A DNA stretch of 64,000 nucleotides, taken from positions 1 to 64,000 of the forward strand of contig WSYG01000001.1 of NCBI GenBank assembly GCA_009773735.1, read 5' to 3'. A program made the translations under genes and the position numbers. Below, piece by piece: positions 7,457 through 15,463 of this stretch (positions are counted from its first letter, which is position 1; every line of letters begins with the position of its first letter). The notes under the pieces were generated by a model. The model saw nothing but the letters and a program-made list of their open reading frames with translations, did not search any database and was not told the DNA's origin. Origin of the DNA: Erysipelotrichaceae bacterium. GTDB taxonomy: Bacteria > Bacillota_I > Bacilli_A > Erysipelotrichales > Erysipelotrichaceae.

Positions 7457-9142
7457 TCAAGGCATTTGACCAACAAGCTGAACGATTCTGGCTTCATAAG
7501 GTCTAAACACCATCTTTTCAACCATGGGACCATACGTTGAATAATTACATAATTGAGTGCGCATTTCTTTATAATTATCGGCTTTGAAGGTCGCATGTTT
7601 GTGATCTAGATTGATTAAGATTAAAAGTTTCTCCTGTTCATCTTCACGGATATACGCTAGTATTTGAGGATGCGAAGTCATTGTAGATGCAAAACTGCCT
7701 TGTTGTAATACAGAGTGTGCTTGATGATACGCAATCAACTCTTTTGTGAAATTAAGAATGGAATCTTGGTCTTGTTGATCGTGTTTGACATTGATGGTTT
7801 TATGATTGGGATTAAGCACAAACCATGGTTTAACGCTAGAGAATCCTGCATGGGGTCCGTCATCCCACTGCATAATGGTTCTTGCATTATCACGCGTCAT
7901 TTTTTGAACGATTTTTTTAGCGATAAAAGCAGGAAGATGCATCATGGATTGAAGCATTTTATAATCGCTGATGGCTTCGAAATCTTTCCAATCTTGTTCA
8001 TCGATCTTCATGTTGGTCATACCGATTTCTTCACCTTGGTAAATAAATGGAGTTCCATAAGCAGTCATTGTGCTCATGATGAATGCTTTGGCACTTGGCA
8101 ATCGATATTTCTTCTCGTCTCCAAAACGTGATACAGATCGTCCATTGTCATGATTAGATAAGAAATTACCCATCCAGAATCGATCCTTATAAGAAGCTTC
8201 TTGCCATTTATAGAAGATCGATTTAAAGTCTTGTGGTTTCCATCGATACAACTTTCTAAAATCATATTTCCCTAAAGGACCACAACCAATCAATACCAAA
8301 TCAAAATGAAACATCATGTCGAGTTCTTTTTGATCAAAACCACTATATGAAGCACAACTTTGCGGATTTACCAACATCCCTTCACCTAAATATAGCCCTG
8401 GATACTTGCTTAAGACTTCCGCATACATTTCGTGCAGATATTCATGAGACTTAGGCAACGAAATAATCAAATCATCCGCAAACTGATATCCCTTCTTATG
8501 CGGATCCTTATCAGGGTGTCCTTCTGTTTTTGCGATGATGTTGATGACGTCCATTCTAAAACCAGCAACACCTTTATTCATCCAAAATTTCATGACTTTA
8601 TAGATTTCTTGTCGTACTTCAGGGTTTTCCCAGTTAAGGTCGACCTGATTGGGCGTAAACAAGGTCAATACATATTCATTGGGTTGATTGGATTTGGTCC
8701 ATGCGGATCCTCCAAATAAACCGATCCAGTTGTTGGGTTCTTTATTGTTTTTGCCTTGTTTGAAGATATAGTAATCACGGTATTTAGATTGAGGGTCTTT
8801 TAAGGCTGCTTGAAACCAAGGATGCTGATTAGAGGTGTGATTAGCAACCAGATCCATCAAGATGCCTATGCCTCGATTCTTAGCTTCTTGAATCAACTGA
8901 TCCATGTCTGATAGAGAACCATACTCAGGCTGTATGTTATAATAGTCTGAGACATCGTAACCATAGTCTACATTGGGTGAAACATACACTGGACACAACC
9001 AAATCGTTGTAATGCCTAAGTCTTTTAGATAATCCAATTTTGAGATGATCCCTTGTAGATCACCAATCCCATCATCATTGGAATCCTTAAAAGATCTTGG
9101 CCAGATCTGATACACCACCCCATTCATTTCAGGTTTATACAT
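7457..9142 (-). CDS. GH13 alpha-glucosidase, oligo-1,6-glucosidase type
   Basis: Cytosolic alpha-amylase-family hydrolase of 561 residues. It starts VVYQIWPRSFKDSNDDGIGDL, as GH13 oligo-1,6-glucosidases and trehalose-6-phosphate hydrolases do (region given as about residues 9-29). Catalytic residues by motif: nucleophile Asp198 in GFRMDVI, acid/base Glu254 in LGEGM, third Asp330 in LSNHDNGR. The valine after the nucleophile (DVI) is typical of alpha-1,6-specific members. Region IV usually reads NHDQPR; here it is NHDNGR. The start is moved to ATG 9142 because GAGG lies 7 nt upstream and the family N-terminus begins there. Probable role: splitting isomalto-oligosaccharides or similar glucosides. 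Confidence 0.85.
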   Translation of the reverse strand: MYKPEMNGVVYQIWPRSFKDSNDDGIGDLQGIISKLDYLKDLGITTIWLCPVYVSPNVDYGYDVSDYYNIQPEYGSLSDMDQLIQEAKNRGIGILMDLVANHTSNQHPWFQAALKDPQSKYRDYYIFKQGKNNKEPNNWIGLFGGSAWTKSNQPNEYVLTLFTPNQVDLNWENPEVRQEIYKVMKFWMNKGVAGFRMDVINIIAKTEGHPDKDPHKKGYQFADDLIISLPKSHEYLHEMYAEVLSKYPGLYLGEGMLVNPQSCASYSGFDQKELDMMFHFDLVLIGCGPLGKYDFRKLYRWKPQDFKSIFYKWQEASYKDRFWMGNFLSNHDNGRSVSRFGDEKKYRLPSAKAFIMSTMTAYGTPFIYQGEEIGMTNMKIDEQDWKDFEAISDYKMLQSMMHLPAFIAKKIVQKMTRDNARTIMQWDDGPHAGFSSVKPWFVLNPNHKTINVKHDQQDQDSILNFTKELIAYHQAHSVLQQGSFASTMTSHPQILAYIREDEQEKLLILINLDHKHATFKADNYKEMRTQLCNYSTYGPMVEKMVFRPYEARIVQLVGQMP

Positions 9143-9179
9143 AAGGTTACCTCTTAACATTATTCTATCACTAACAACC

Positions 9180-9803
9180 ATGAATCAAAACACCCTCTTA
9201 ACGCAATTCCCAAAGCTCCACATGGTGGTCGCTGTCAGTAAAAACCATCCCGTATCTGCTATTGAAAGTAAGATCACGGATGGCTTTTCCCATTTCGGTG
9301 AAAACAAAGCTCAAGAGTTATCGGATAAAGCCAAAGCACAACTGCCTGTGACTTGGCATTTTATCGGTAGGATTCAAACCAATAAGCTTAAGATCATTGT
9401 TGAACATGCTTCATGGATTCATTCTGTCGACAGTGTCAAACAAATAGAGTTGATTGAAAAATATGCCGCATCACTAAATAAAGACATTCATATTTTGATT
9501 CAACTCAACTTAACTACTGAGGATCAAAAAGGTGGAATACAAATTAAAGATCTGGAAAACTTGATTGCGAAGTGTAACACGTGTTCTCATATCAGACTTA
9601 AAGGTTTGATGGTGATGGGTCCCAGCAGTGGCGATTTAGTGCTCACAGAAGCCTGTTTCAAAGCAGCCCAACACATTTTCCTTCTGACTCAAAAAAGTCA
9701 TCCTGAGATGACTGAACTGTCGATGGGAATGAGCCATGATTATGGTTTGGCTTATCAATATGGTTCAACATGTTTTAGATTAGGAACTGTACTTTTTACT
9801 TAG
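9180..9803 (+). CDS. YggS/PLPBP family pyridoxal phosphate homeostasis protein
   Basis: 207-residue single-domain PLP-binding protein that controls free PLP and amino-acid pools; no enzyme activity is known for the family. Motifs: Schiff-base Lys21 in VVAVSKNHP, HFGENKAQEL, WHFIGRIQTNK, and SMGMSHDYGLA with the phosphate-binding residues. It is slightly shorter than the usual 220-230 residues. No Shine-Dalgarno sequence precedes the ATG at 9180, and a possible -10 (TATTCT, 9161-9166) would give a leader of only a few bases. Its stop overlaps the stop of the converging gene by 4 bp (9800-9803). It diverges from the GH13 gene with only 37 bp between the starts. Confidence 0.88.
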   Translation: MNQNTLLTQFPKLHMVVAVSKNHPVSAIESKITDGFSHFGENKAQELSDKAKAQLPVTWHFIGRIQTNKLKIIVEHASWIHSVDSVKQIELIEKYAASLNKDIHILIQLNLTTEDQKGGIQIKDLENLIAKCNTCSHIRLKGLMVMGPSSGDLVLTEACFKAAQHIFLLTQKSHPEMTELSMGMSHDYGLAYQYGSTCFRLGTVLFT

Positions 9804-10264
9804 ATCTCTTTGATTTGATCATGGCGATGTGTGAACCGATAACTCAATCGAAATCCTTCATAAAGGATCCAACTTGGGACAACACAACTTAAGGCATACA
9901 ACATCAAGATAACTAGATCACGTTGGGCAATATTTCTAATAAAGTAAGTAAACGGAATATTACCGTTAATGAATACGATCCATCCAGTTTCCTTAAAGAA
10001 ACCCGCAATATAGAATCCAACCAAAAGTAATGAATATAAAATTAACGGAAGCACCAGCTTCTTTTTTTCAACGGCCAAAGATCCCCAAAGTAATCCAATG
10101 ATCAAATAAATCAACGAGATGCATCCTAAAGAAAAGAGAGCTTTTAACCAGTTTTCTTGAATAAAATCCAGTTTAATGACGACCAGGGTGTTCAAATACG
10201 TAAAAAATACCGACAAGATTAGATGAATATAAATCAAGATCATAAAACGTTTAAACTGAAGCAT
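9800..10264 (-). CDS. Unknown small membrane protein (4 TM)
   Basis: 154-residue protein with about four hydrophobic helices (roughly 8-28, 42-62, 70-90 and 115-138) and a basic, polar C-terminus (SYRFTHRHDQIKEI). I do not recognise a family. It overlaps the 3' end of the aminotransferase gene by 14 bp, so it is translationally coupled and belongs to the DUF1287-MFS-aminotransferase operon. Its stop overlaps the stop of the plus-strand yggS gene. Confidence 0.65.
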   Translation of the reverse strand: MLQFKRFMILIYIHLILSVFFTYLNTLVVIKLDFIQENWLKALFSLGCISLIYLIIGLLWGSLAVEKKKLVLPLILYSLLLVGFYIAGFFKETGWIVFINGNIPFTYFIRNIAQRDLVILMLYALSCVVPSWILYEGFRLSYRFTHRHDQIKEI

Positions 10265-11405
10265 GGTTTCTTAGATCCGTGATCATTTTCTTAAGACGAG
10301 CTAAGCCTTCGATGATTTCAGCATCATTTACCGCATAGGATATCCTGATATTATGATCAGCCCCAAAATAAACACCGGGAACCATCGCAACTTTATATTC
10401 GCGCATTGCTTTCAAACAGAACGTTTCAGAGTCGATTTTAAACTCAGATATGTTGGGAAATAGATAAAAAGCCCCTTCTGGTTTAACACAAGGCAATCCC
10501 ATATCCATCAATAGATCGTATCCTAAATCACGTCTAGCATGATAACTGTCCCGCATCCACGTGGAATCTATTTTTAGGGCTTCGATCGCAGCAACTTGAT
10601 TAAAAGTGGCAACACCAGCCACCAGATAGGCATGCATCAAGGCAATCGCTCTGGCGATGGGTAAATCTGCCAACACATAGCCAACCCGCCAACCTGTCAT
10701 CGCATAGGGTTTTGATAGGCTTTGGGTGATGATCAAGCGATCGCGAAGACTATCATCATGACACAACATCTCATACGTATCGGTAAAGACCAACTGTGAA
10801 TAAACATCATCACTGAGAATGAACAAATCATATTTTTTAGCCATGGCTGAAACTGCTTGTAAACTATTATGATTTAGAATAGTTCCAGTTGGATTGTTGG
10901 GAGATGTGATGAGAATGAGCTTTGTTTTGATCGTAATCAGGTTTTCTAAAGCGATAGAATTGATTTGGAAATCATAATTGATCGTATTTAATACAACGAC
11001 CTTGGCTTTACAGAAGGTGACAATGGGGGCATAGGTCACATACATGGGTGACGGTATGATGACTTCATCTCCTTCACATAAAACACTCATCAATGCGGCT
11101 GCTAAACCTTCTGTTGCCCCATTGGTGATGACAACTTCTTCCCATATATAATCAAGATGATGTTGGGTATGTTCAAAATTCGCAACTGCCCTTCTTAGAC
11201 TTTCTATGCCGGTATTGTTTGGATAATGCGTTTGATTGTCATGGAGTGCTTTGATTGCAGCATCTTTAATGCGTTCATCCGTATTGAATTCTGGTTCACC
11301 GATCGTAAAATTGATGACACCGGGTATGGTTTTCGCTTCTTCTGAAAATTTGCGGATGCCGCTTTGTTTAAACTGTCGTACTTGAGGATTGATTCGATTG
11401 AGCAT
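10251..11405 (-). CDS. Class I/II PLP-dependent aminotransferase
   Basis: 384-residue fold-type I aminotransferase, closest in layout to AspC/PatA-type aspartate or aromatic aminotransferases. Motifs: FTIGEPEFNTDERIK, NGATEGLAAAL (PLP phosphate site), SPNNPTGT (Asn171 region), ILSDDVYSQL, the Schiff-base lysine Lys232 in QSLSKPYAMTGWRVGY, and the C-terminal RISYAVND arginine that binds substrate carboxylate. Substrate not resolved; aspartate, aromatic or N-acetyl-diaminopimelate amino donors are possible. It follows the MFS gene by 10 bp in the same operon. Confidence 0.9.
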   Translation of the reverse strand: MLNRINPQVRQFKQSGIRKFSEEAKTIPGVINFTIGEPEFNTDERIKDAAIKALHDNQTHYPNNTGIESLRRAVANFEHTQHHLDYIWEEVVITNGATEGLAAALMSVLCEGDEVIIPSPMYVTYAPIVTFCKAKVVVLNTINYDFQINSIALENLITIKTKLILITSPNNPTGTILNHNSLQAVSAMAKKYDLFILSDDVYSQLVFTDTYEMLCHDDSLRDRLIITQSLSKPYAMTGWRVGYVLADLPIARAIALMHAYLVAGVATFNQVAAIEALKIDSTWMRDSYHARRDLGYDLLMDMGLPCVKPEGAFYLFPNISEFKIDSETFCLKAMREYKVAMVPGVYFGADHNIRISYAVNDAEIIEGLARLKKMITDLRNHASV

Positions 11406-11415
11406 ATTGTTCCCC

Positions 11416-12612
11416 TTATTTTTTATTCATTATGTCAAAAAAGCGAGGTCCTGTCAAAGACCCTCGTCTTTGCCATAATCCAAATCCAAGCACAAAACAA
11501 GCCATTAAAATTGCCATCAAAGTAAAAGCCAGCCTTAAACCAAAACGATCTCCAATTGCCCCAAACACTGGAAACATAATGGCCATGATGACACTATATG
11601 CCATCGCATTAACCGATAAGATTGTCGCTCTGACCTCTGATCCGATTTGACGATTGATATGGTGGACCATCATGACATACAGGATCGATTCAAAAGCTCC
11701 CATAAAAAAGAAAGCTAGTGTACCCCAAGGTAAGATTGGCAAGAAAACAAATGTCATTGTCATGATTAAAGATGCATACAAAACAAGTTTTAGATCAAAT
11801 TTCTTAATCAACTTATTGACCATTAAACTGGCAATGATCGATCCAACGGAATTAATCATATACCACAAGGAAATCATCGTTAAACTGTACCCCAATCCTC
11901 TTAAATAAGGACTTAGATAGAAAAAGAAAGTAGCGGATACGCTTAAAAACAAGGCACTATACACCATCAACCCTGCCAATCTCGGTTGGTTTTTTAAGGT
12001 CAAAAGAGATGTTTTTACAAGTGCCTTCATGGTTGTTTTCTCAGTTGATTCGATGACTCTAGGTTCTTTAAAGAAAAGTGCAATAATAAAACCTAACGCA
12101 AAGATACCAATTGCGGCACTAATGGCCAATGTATAACTAACATCAGCCAGTAAACCCCCAGTCATGATGCCTACGAGTGAAGCTGTTTGAAAGATGATCT
12201 CACGATACCCTTGGATTTTAGGAAAGTGTTCATGGGTCCCGTTTTCAAGCAGACTGTCGTAAACAAAAGCACTATCAGCCCCAGATTCTAGGTTGTACGA
12301 CAAAGCCGCAAACACAAAGCTAAACATCGCAAATACAAAATTGTTGACCAAAAGAAGCAAACTTAAATACAGAATTTTGCAACAGATACCTAAAATTCGA
12401 CTCAGTTTACGTCCAAAACGATCCGCGATGATCCCTGTTGGAACTTCAAAAATCAAAGAAGCAATGTGAAAAACACTCTCACATAGTCCTATCTCAACCA
12501 AAGTCAAACCTTTGAAGGCAAGATAACTGACCCATAGTGCTTGGGTAAAATTAAGGTTTGAGATGAACTCAAACCCATAATTCAATGTGATGTTGTTTTT
12601 GACCGAACTCAT
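11416..12612 (-). CDS. MFS transporter
   Basis: Roughly 398-residue major facilitator with about 12 helices. The helix 2-3 loop motif GIIADRFGRKLSR (motif A, GxxxDRxGRR) and its second copy GAIGDRFGLRLA are visible. The start is set at ATG 12612, whose ATGA overlaps the stop of the DUF1287 gene (12609). Closest in style to small-molecule or drug efflux MFS proteins. Substrate unknown; the downstream aminotransferase suggests an amino-acid-related compound, but this is a guess. Confidence 0.8.
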   Translation of the reverse strand: MSSVKNNITLNYGFEFISNLNFTQALWVSYLAFKGLTLVEIGLCESVFHIASLIFEVPTGIIADRFGRKLSRILGICCKILYLSLLLLVNNFVFAMFSFVFAALSYNLESGADSAFVYDSLLENGTHEHFPKIQGYREIIFQTASLVGIMTGGLLADVSYTLAISAAIGIFALGFIIALFFKEPRVIESTEKTTMKALVKTSLLTLKNQPRLAGLMVYSALFLSVSATFFFYLSPYLRGLGYSLTMISLWYMINSVGSIIASLMVNKLIKKFDLKLVLYASLIMTMTFVFLPILPWGTLAFFFMGAFESILYVMMVHHINRQIGSEVRATILSVNAMAYSVIMAIMFPVFGAIGDRFGLRLAFTLMAILMACFVLGFGLWQRRGSLTGPRFFDIMNKK

Positions 12613-13298
12613 TTCGCGTTGATCCAACGATAATGTCCAGAAATCTTAGAGTTAAATGCGGCATACATCATGATGTCTTCTTCACGATCTAATTGACCTG
12701 TATTATGGATAAGATATGGGATTCCCATAAAATTCTTTTGATCTGAAATGATTCCAATATGCGTATCAGGATAGAAAACAACGATATCGCCTGGTAACCA
12801 TTGATCGATTTCGTAAATATTGTTGGTGAGTTTGACTAAATGCCGTTCAAAGTAAGCTTTTAAGTTTCGGGTACGTCTGAAATCAATATTTGGATCTGGT
12901 ATTTCGGAATTTGGATATGCTTCAGGATTTGCGGCAATATCCGCATCGATCAAATCCTTAAAATTATAACCAGCAGCTTTTAATGCACGCCATATGACAT
13001 CTGAACAGACACCAATATTATCAGGTGGATATCCCCCGCTGTAATAGGAATCATAATAGGTCACCATATTGAGTGCGTCTTCTCTAGCACCCAACATAAT
13101 ATCGGTAAAATCATCGATCCCATCTTTGTCTTTATCGGGTAAGTTTGTTGCATCTAAAACAATTGCAGGATCAATACTGGTCTCATTGATGGAATGTTTT
13201 GAAATTGCATCATTATAAAGTCCCATCATTAAACTAACCATCAAGTTTAGTGAAATAGCAGTTAAGTTAAGTTTTAAAAAGGTCCTGTATTTTTTCAT
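12609..13298 (-). CDS. Exported DUF1287 protein with an added calcium-loop segment
   Basis: 229-residue protein. Residues 1-30 form a signal anchor or signal peptide (MKKYRTFLKLNLTAISLNLM). Residues about 55-66 contain DKDKDGIDDF, a Dx[DN]xDG calcium-loop like those of dockerins or thrombospondin type 3 repeats. The rest matches DUF1287, an NlpC/P60-like fold: AREDALNMVTYYDSYYSGGYPP, NIGVCSDVIWRALKAAGY with the likely catalytic Cys, QWLPGDIVVF, HIGIISD with the catalytic His, and IHNTGQ. Function is not established; a cell-wall amidase or peptidase is likely by fold. A perfect TATAAT ends only 6 bp before the ATG, so the mRNA may be leaderless. First gene of its operon. Confidence 0.8.
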   Translation of the reverse strand: MKKYRTFLKLNLTAISLNLMVSLMMGLYNDAISKHSINETSIDPAIVLDATNLPDKDKDGIDDFTDIMLGAREDALNMVTYYDSYYSGGYPPDNIGVCSDVIWRALKAAGYNFKDLIDADIAANPEAYPNSEIPDPNIDFRRTRNLKAYFERHLVKLTNNIYEIDQWLPGDIVVFYPDTHIGIISDQKNFMGIPYLIHNTGQLDREEDIMMYAAFNSKISGHYRWINAK

Positions 13299-13304
13299 GA
13301 GTTT

Positions 13305-13310
13305 ATTATA
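13305..13310 (-). promoter_or_regulatory. -10 box of the DUF1287 operon, implying a leaderless mRNA
   Basis: TGATATAAT on the minus strand (TATAAT at 13310-13305 with TG extension) lies so close to the ATG at 13298 that a start site 7 nt downstream falls on the A of the start codon. No Shine-Dalgarno sequence is present. Confidence 0.55.
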
Positions 13311-13350
13311 TCACAGCCATTTTACTGTCACTTTATTATGGATTGAAATC

Positions 13351-13359
13351 TGTTATAAT
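13351..13359 (+). promoter_or_regulatory. Extended -10 promoter for rubredoxin
   Basis: TGTTATAAT, a TGn extension plus perfect TATAAT (13354-13359), 23 nt before the rubredoxin ATG, with an AAAGGAAA ribosome site between. It diverges from the DUF1287 promoter. Confidence 0.7.
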
Positions 13360-13382
13360 ATCTTTATAAGAAAGGAAATCTC

Positions 13383-13544
13383 ATGAAAAAATACGCTTGC
13401 AATGCTTGTGACTATATCTATGATCCTGCGCTGGGAGATCCGGATTCCGGGATCGCTCCAGGAACAGCTTTTGAAGATTTGCCCGAAGATTGGTACTGCC
13501 CTCTGTGCGGTGTCGATAAGAGCAACTTCACTCCGCTCGACTAA
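13383..13544 (+). CDS. Rubredoxin
   Basis: 53-residue electron carrier with one Fe(SCys)4 centre. The two CxxC knuckles are present: [12 protein letters not shown] (Cys6, Cys9) and [11 protein letters not shown] (Cys39, Cys42), with the typical [17 protein letters not shown] between them. Full length for the family. It has its own extended -10 promoter and terminator. It probably donates electrons to the flavodiiron protein encoded at 15464-16669, as in other anaerobes; that partnership is inferred. Confidence 0.97.
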   Translation: MKKYACNACDYIYDPALGDPDSGIAPGTAFEDLPEDWYCPLCGVDKSNFTPLD

Positions 13545-13549
13545 ACATT

Positions 13550-13579
13550 AAAACAGCGTCTCATGGACACTGTTTTTTT
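13550..13579 (+). terminator. Terminator after rubredoxin
   Basis: AAAACAG..GTC/GAC..CTGTTTT stem with one C/A mismatch and a 5-nt loop, followed by TTT. It also lies just past the stop of the minus-strand beta-propeller gene and could act in both directions. Confidence 0.75.
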
Positions 13580-13592
13580 ATGCTTGTTTATT

Positions 13593-15407
13593 TTAGTAAG
13601 TAATGGATGCAACTTTTTCGAAAGTTGTACGGTCAAGGATCGTAATACCAACGGTGCTCATCAGATACAAATTGTTGCCAATGAAGACACTTCGGTTGAT
13701 CCAAGTATTCTGATCGTAACTGCTGGATATTGCGATCGTTTTAACCAATGTTACATCGGTTTCTGTGATCTGCAAGACTTTGATACCAGATTCATACTTG
13801 TAGTTACATACGGTATCGCCTTTTGGGCTGGTGGTACATACGGTCGAATCATAATGATAATCTCCGAAAGGTATGTAAACTAATCCTTTGGCGTTATCAA
13901 ATACGATGGCTTTATGATTGTATTGGGCTTCACTGTAACCTGATGGACCCAAGATATTTAAATGTGTGACTTCATATGGTTTAGCTGGATTGCCTACATT
14001 GAACAAACTGATTTTAACACCGAAACGTTCAACACTGTTCCATGTCTGTCCATCTTTGACCACTGGTGTTACGATCAAATCTTCTGCAATGCCCCAAATA
14101 ACAGTTTCAGATACAGGATGCAGATAGGTCGAGAATCCAGGCACTTTTAATTCACCCTTAACGGAGATGTTTGTTGCATCACTGAGATCGATCACAAACA
14201 AAGGGTCAATTTGTTCGAATGTTACCACATAGCCTTTGTCCTTGATGAAACGGACAGAACGAATGGTTTCATTGACAGCAAGATCTTCAATACTATCTAA
14301 TTTATCCAAAGCCATGTTTAAGGTAACAACACGGTTGGTGGACACTTTGTCCCAGTTGGTTACGGCAATTCTTAATACATTTTCATAGATATCCAAGGAG
14401 AACTGATTTAAGAGATAGCCTTTTACAGTGCCTTCAGCCTTTAGATCCAAGCTGTCGACATCAAAGCGTAGCAAGTCGGTAAATGAAGCACCGATGCCCG
14501 TCGTTTCATTGTATTCGTAACGAGATTGGGCAATGATCAAATTGGCATCATTCATATAAATGGTTTGGATCCAACCTAAGAATGAAGATAAGGTTGGTTC
14601 TGAACTTAAACCCAAATCAATCTTTAAGATATTAACAAATGAATTACCTTGATTATTAGGCAAGATATATGCATTGCCTTTACTTATCGAGGAAATCACA
14701 TGTCCGTCTCTAAGATCAGTTACGGTTGGTTCAACTAAGACAGGTTGATCTTTTGCATCATAAATTAGGGTTTCCCATTGGTTGGCGATGACGATCAATT
14801 CTCCATCACTGATACGTGATGTAAAATAACCGCCTTTGAGTTCATACGATTTTTTGATGTCTAGAGTAGTTAAATCAACGACTTCAATGAAGGTGTCTTG
14901 AGCACCCCAATAACCCCACCACATACTCTTGCTGGACATTGCTTCATCACTTCGAATGCCACCACCGCCGTAAGTACCGGTAGAACCCATGATGATCAAT
15001 TGGGTATCGGTCAAATACAATTCGGTCGCATTGCGATACACTTTCGCATCATCAGCGGGTTGATAATTAAATGTTTTGACGATCTTGTTGTTTGAAACAT
15101 CGATCACATATACTTTATTGTTCAAAATATTGACGATGATTTTTCCGTTGGTTTTAACGGTATCACCTTCATCAACCCCTTGAACTTGGGTATTGGTACT
15201 TGAACTGTTGTCGGCAGCTTCTGCGAAGATGCCACCTTTCATATTTTGATACCAATTACGATTTGGTGAATTCTTAAGCAAAATAGCCTTCAATAATGAA
15301 GGATTGGTAATTTGCGTTAATTTTTCACTCCCGTTAGGGACATTGATTTTCACACCACAACCTGCAAGTATGACTAAACTTAGAAGCAGAGCCAGAATTT
15401 TCTTCAT
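13593..15407 (-). CDS. Beta-propeller domain lipoprotein
   Basis: 604-residue predicted lipoprotein with signal peptide and lipobox LVILAGC (Cys17). The segment STNTQVQGVDEGDTVKTNG (about 70-88) is the hallmark of the Beta_propel (PF09826) family, which is widespread but has no known function. Repeated blades fill the rest of the protein, ending TTVGITILDRTTFEKV. A pair of cysteines in STVCTTSPKGDTVCNY (near residue 525) could form a disulfide outside the cell. A strong AGGAGGAG ribosome site and a TGATATAAA -10-like element (15430-15438) precede it. It is convergent with rubredoxin and appears monocistronic. Confidence 0.85.
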   Translation of the reverse strand: MKKILALLLSLVILAGCGVKINVPNGSEKLTQITNPSLLKAILLKNSPNRNWYQNMKGGIFAEAADNSSSTNTQVQGVDEGDTVKTNGKIIVNILNNKVYVIDVSNNKIVKTFNYQPADDAKVYRNATELYLTDTQLIIMGSTGTYGGGGIRSDEAMSSKSMWWGYWGAQDTFIEVVDLTTLDIKKSYELKGGYFTSRISDGELIVIANQWETLIYDAKDQPVLVEPTVTDLRDGHVISSISKGNAYILPNNQGNSFVNILKIDLGLSSEPTLSSFLGWIQTIYMNDANLIIAQSRYEYNETTGIGASFTDLLRFDVDSLDLKAEGTVKGYLLNQFSLDIYENVLRIAVTNWDKVSTNRVVTLNMALDKLDSIEDLAVNETIRSVRFIKDKGYVVTFEQIDPLFVIDLSDATNISVKGELKVPGFSTYLHPVSETVIWGIAEDLIVTPVVKDGQTWNSVERFGVKISLFNVGNPAKPYEVTHLNILGPSGYSEAQYNHKAIVFDNAKGLVYIPFGDYHYDSTVCTTSPKGDTVCNYKYESGIKVLQITETDVTLVKTIAISSSYDQNTWINRSVFIGNNLYLMSTVGITILDRTTFEKVASITY

Positions 15408-15463
15408 GCGGACTCCTCCTGTCAGTTCATTTATATCATCTTGTATGTTAAGTTGAGATTAAC

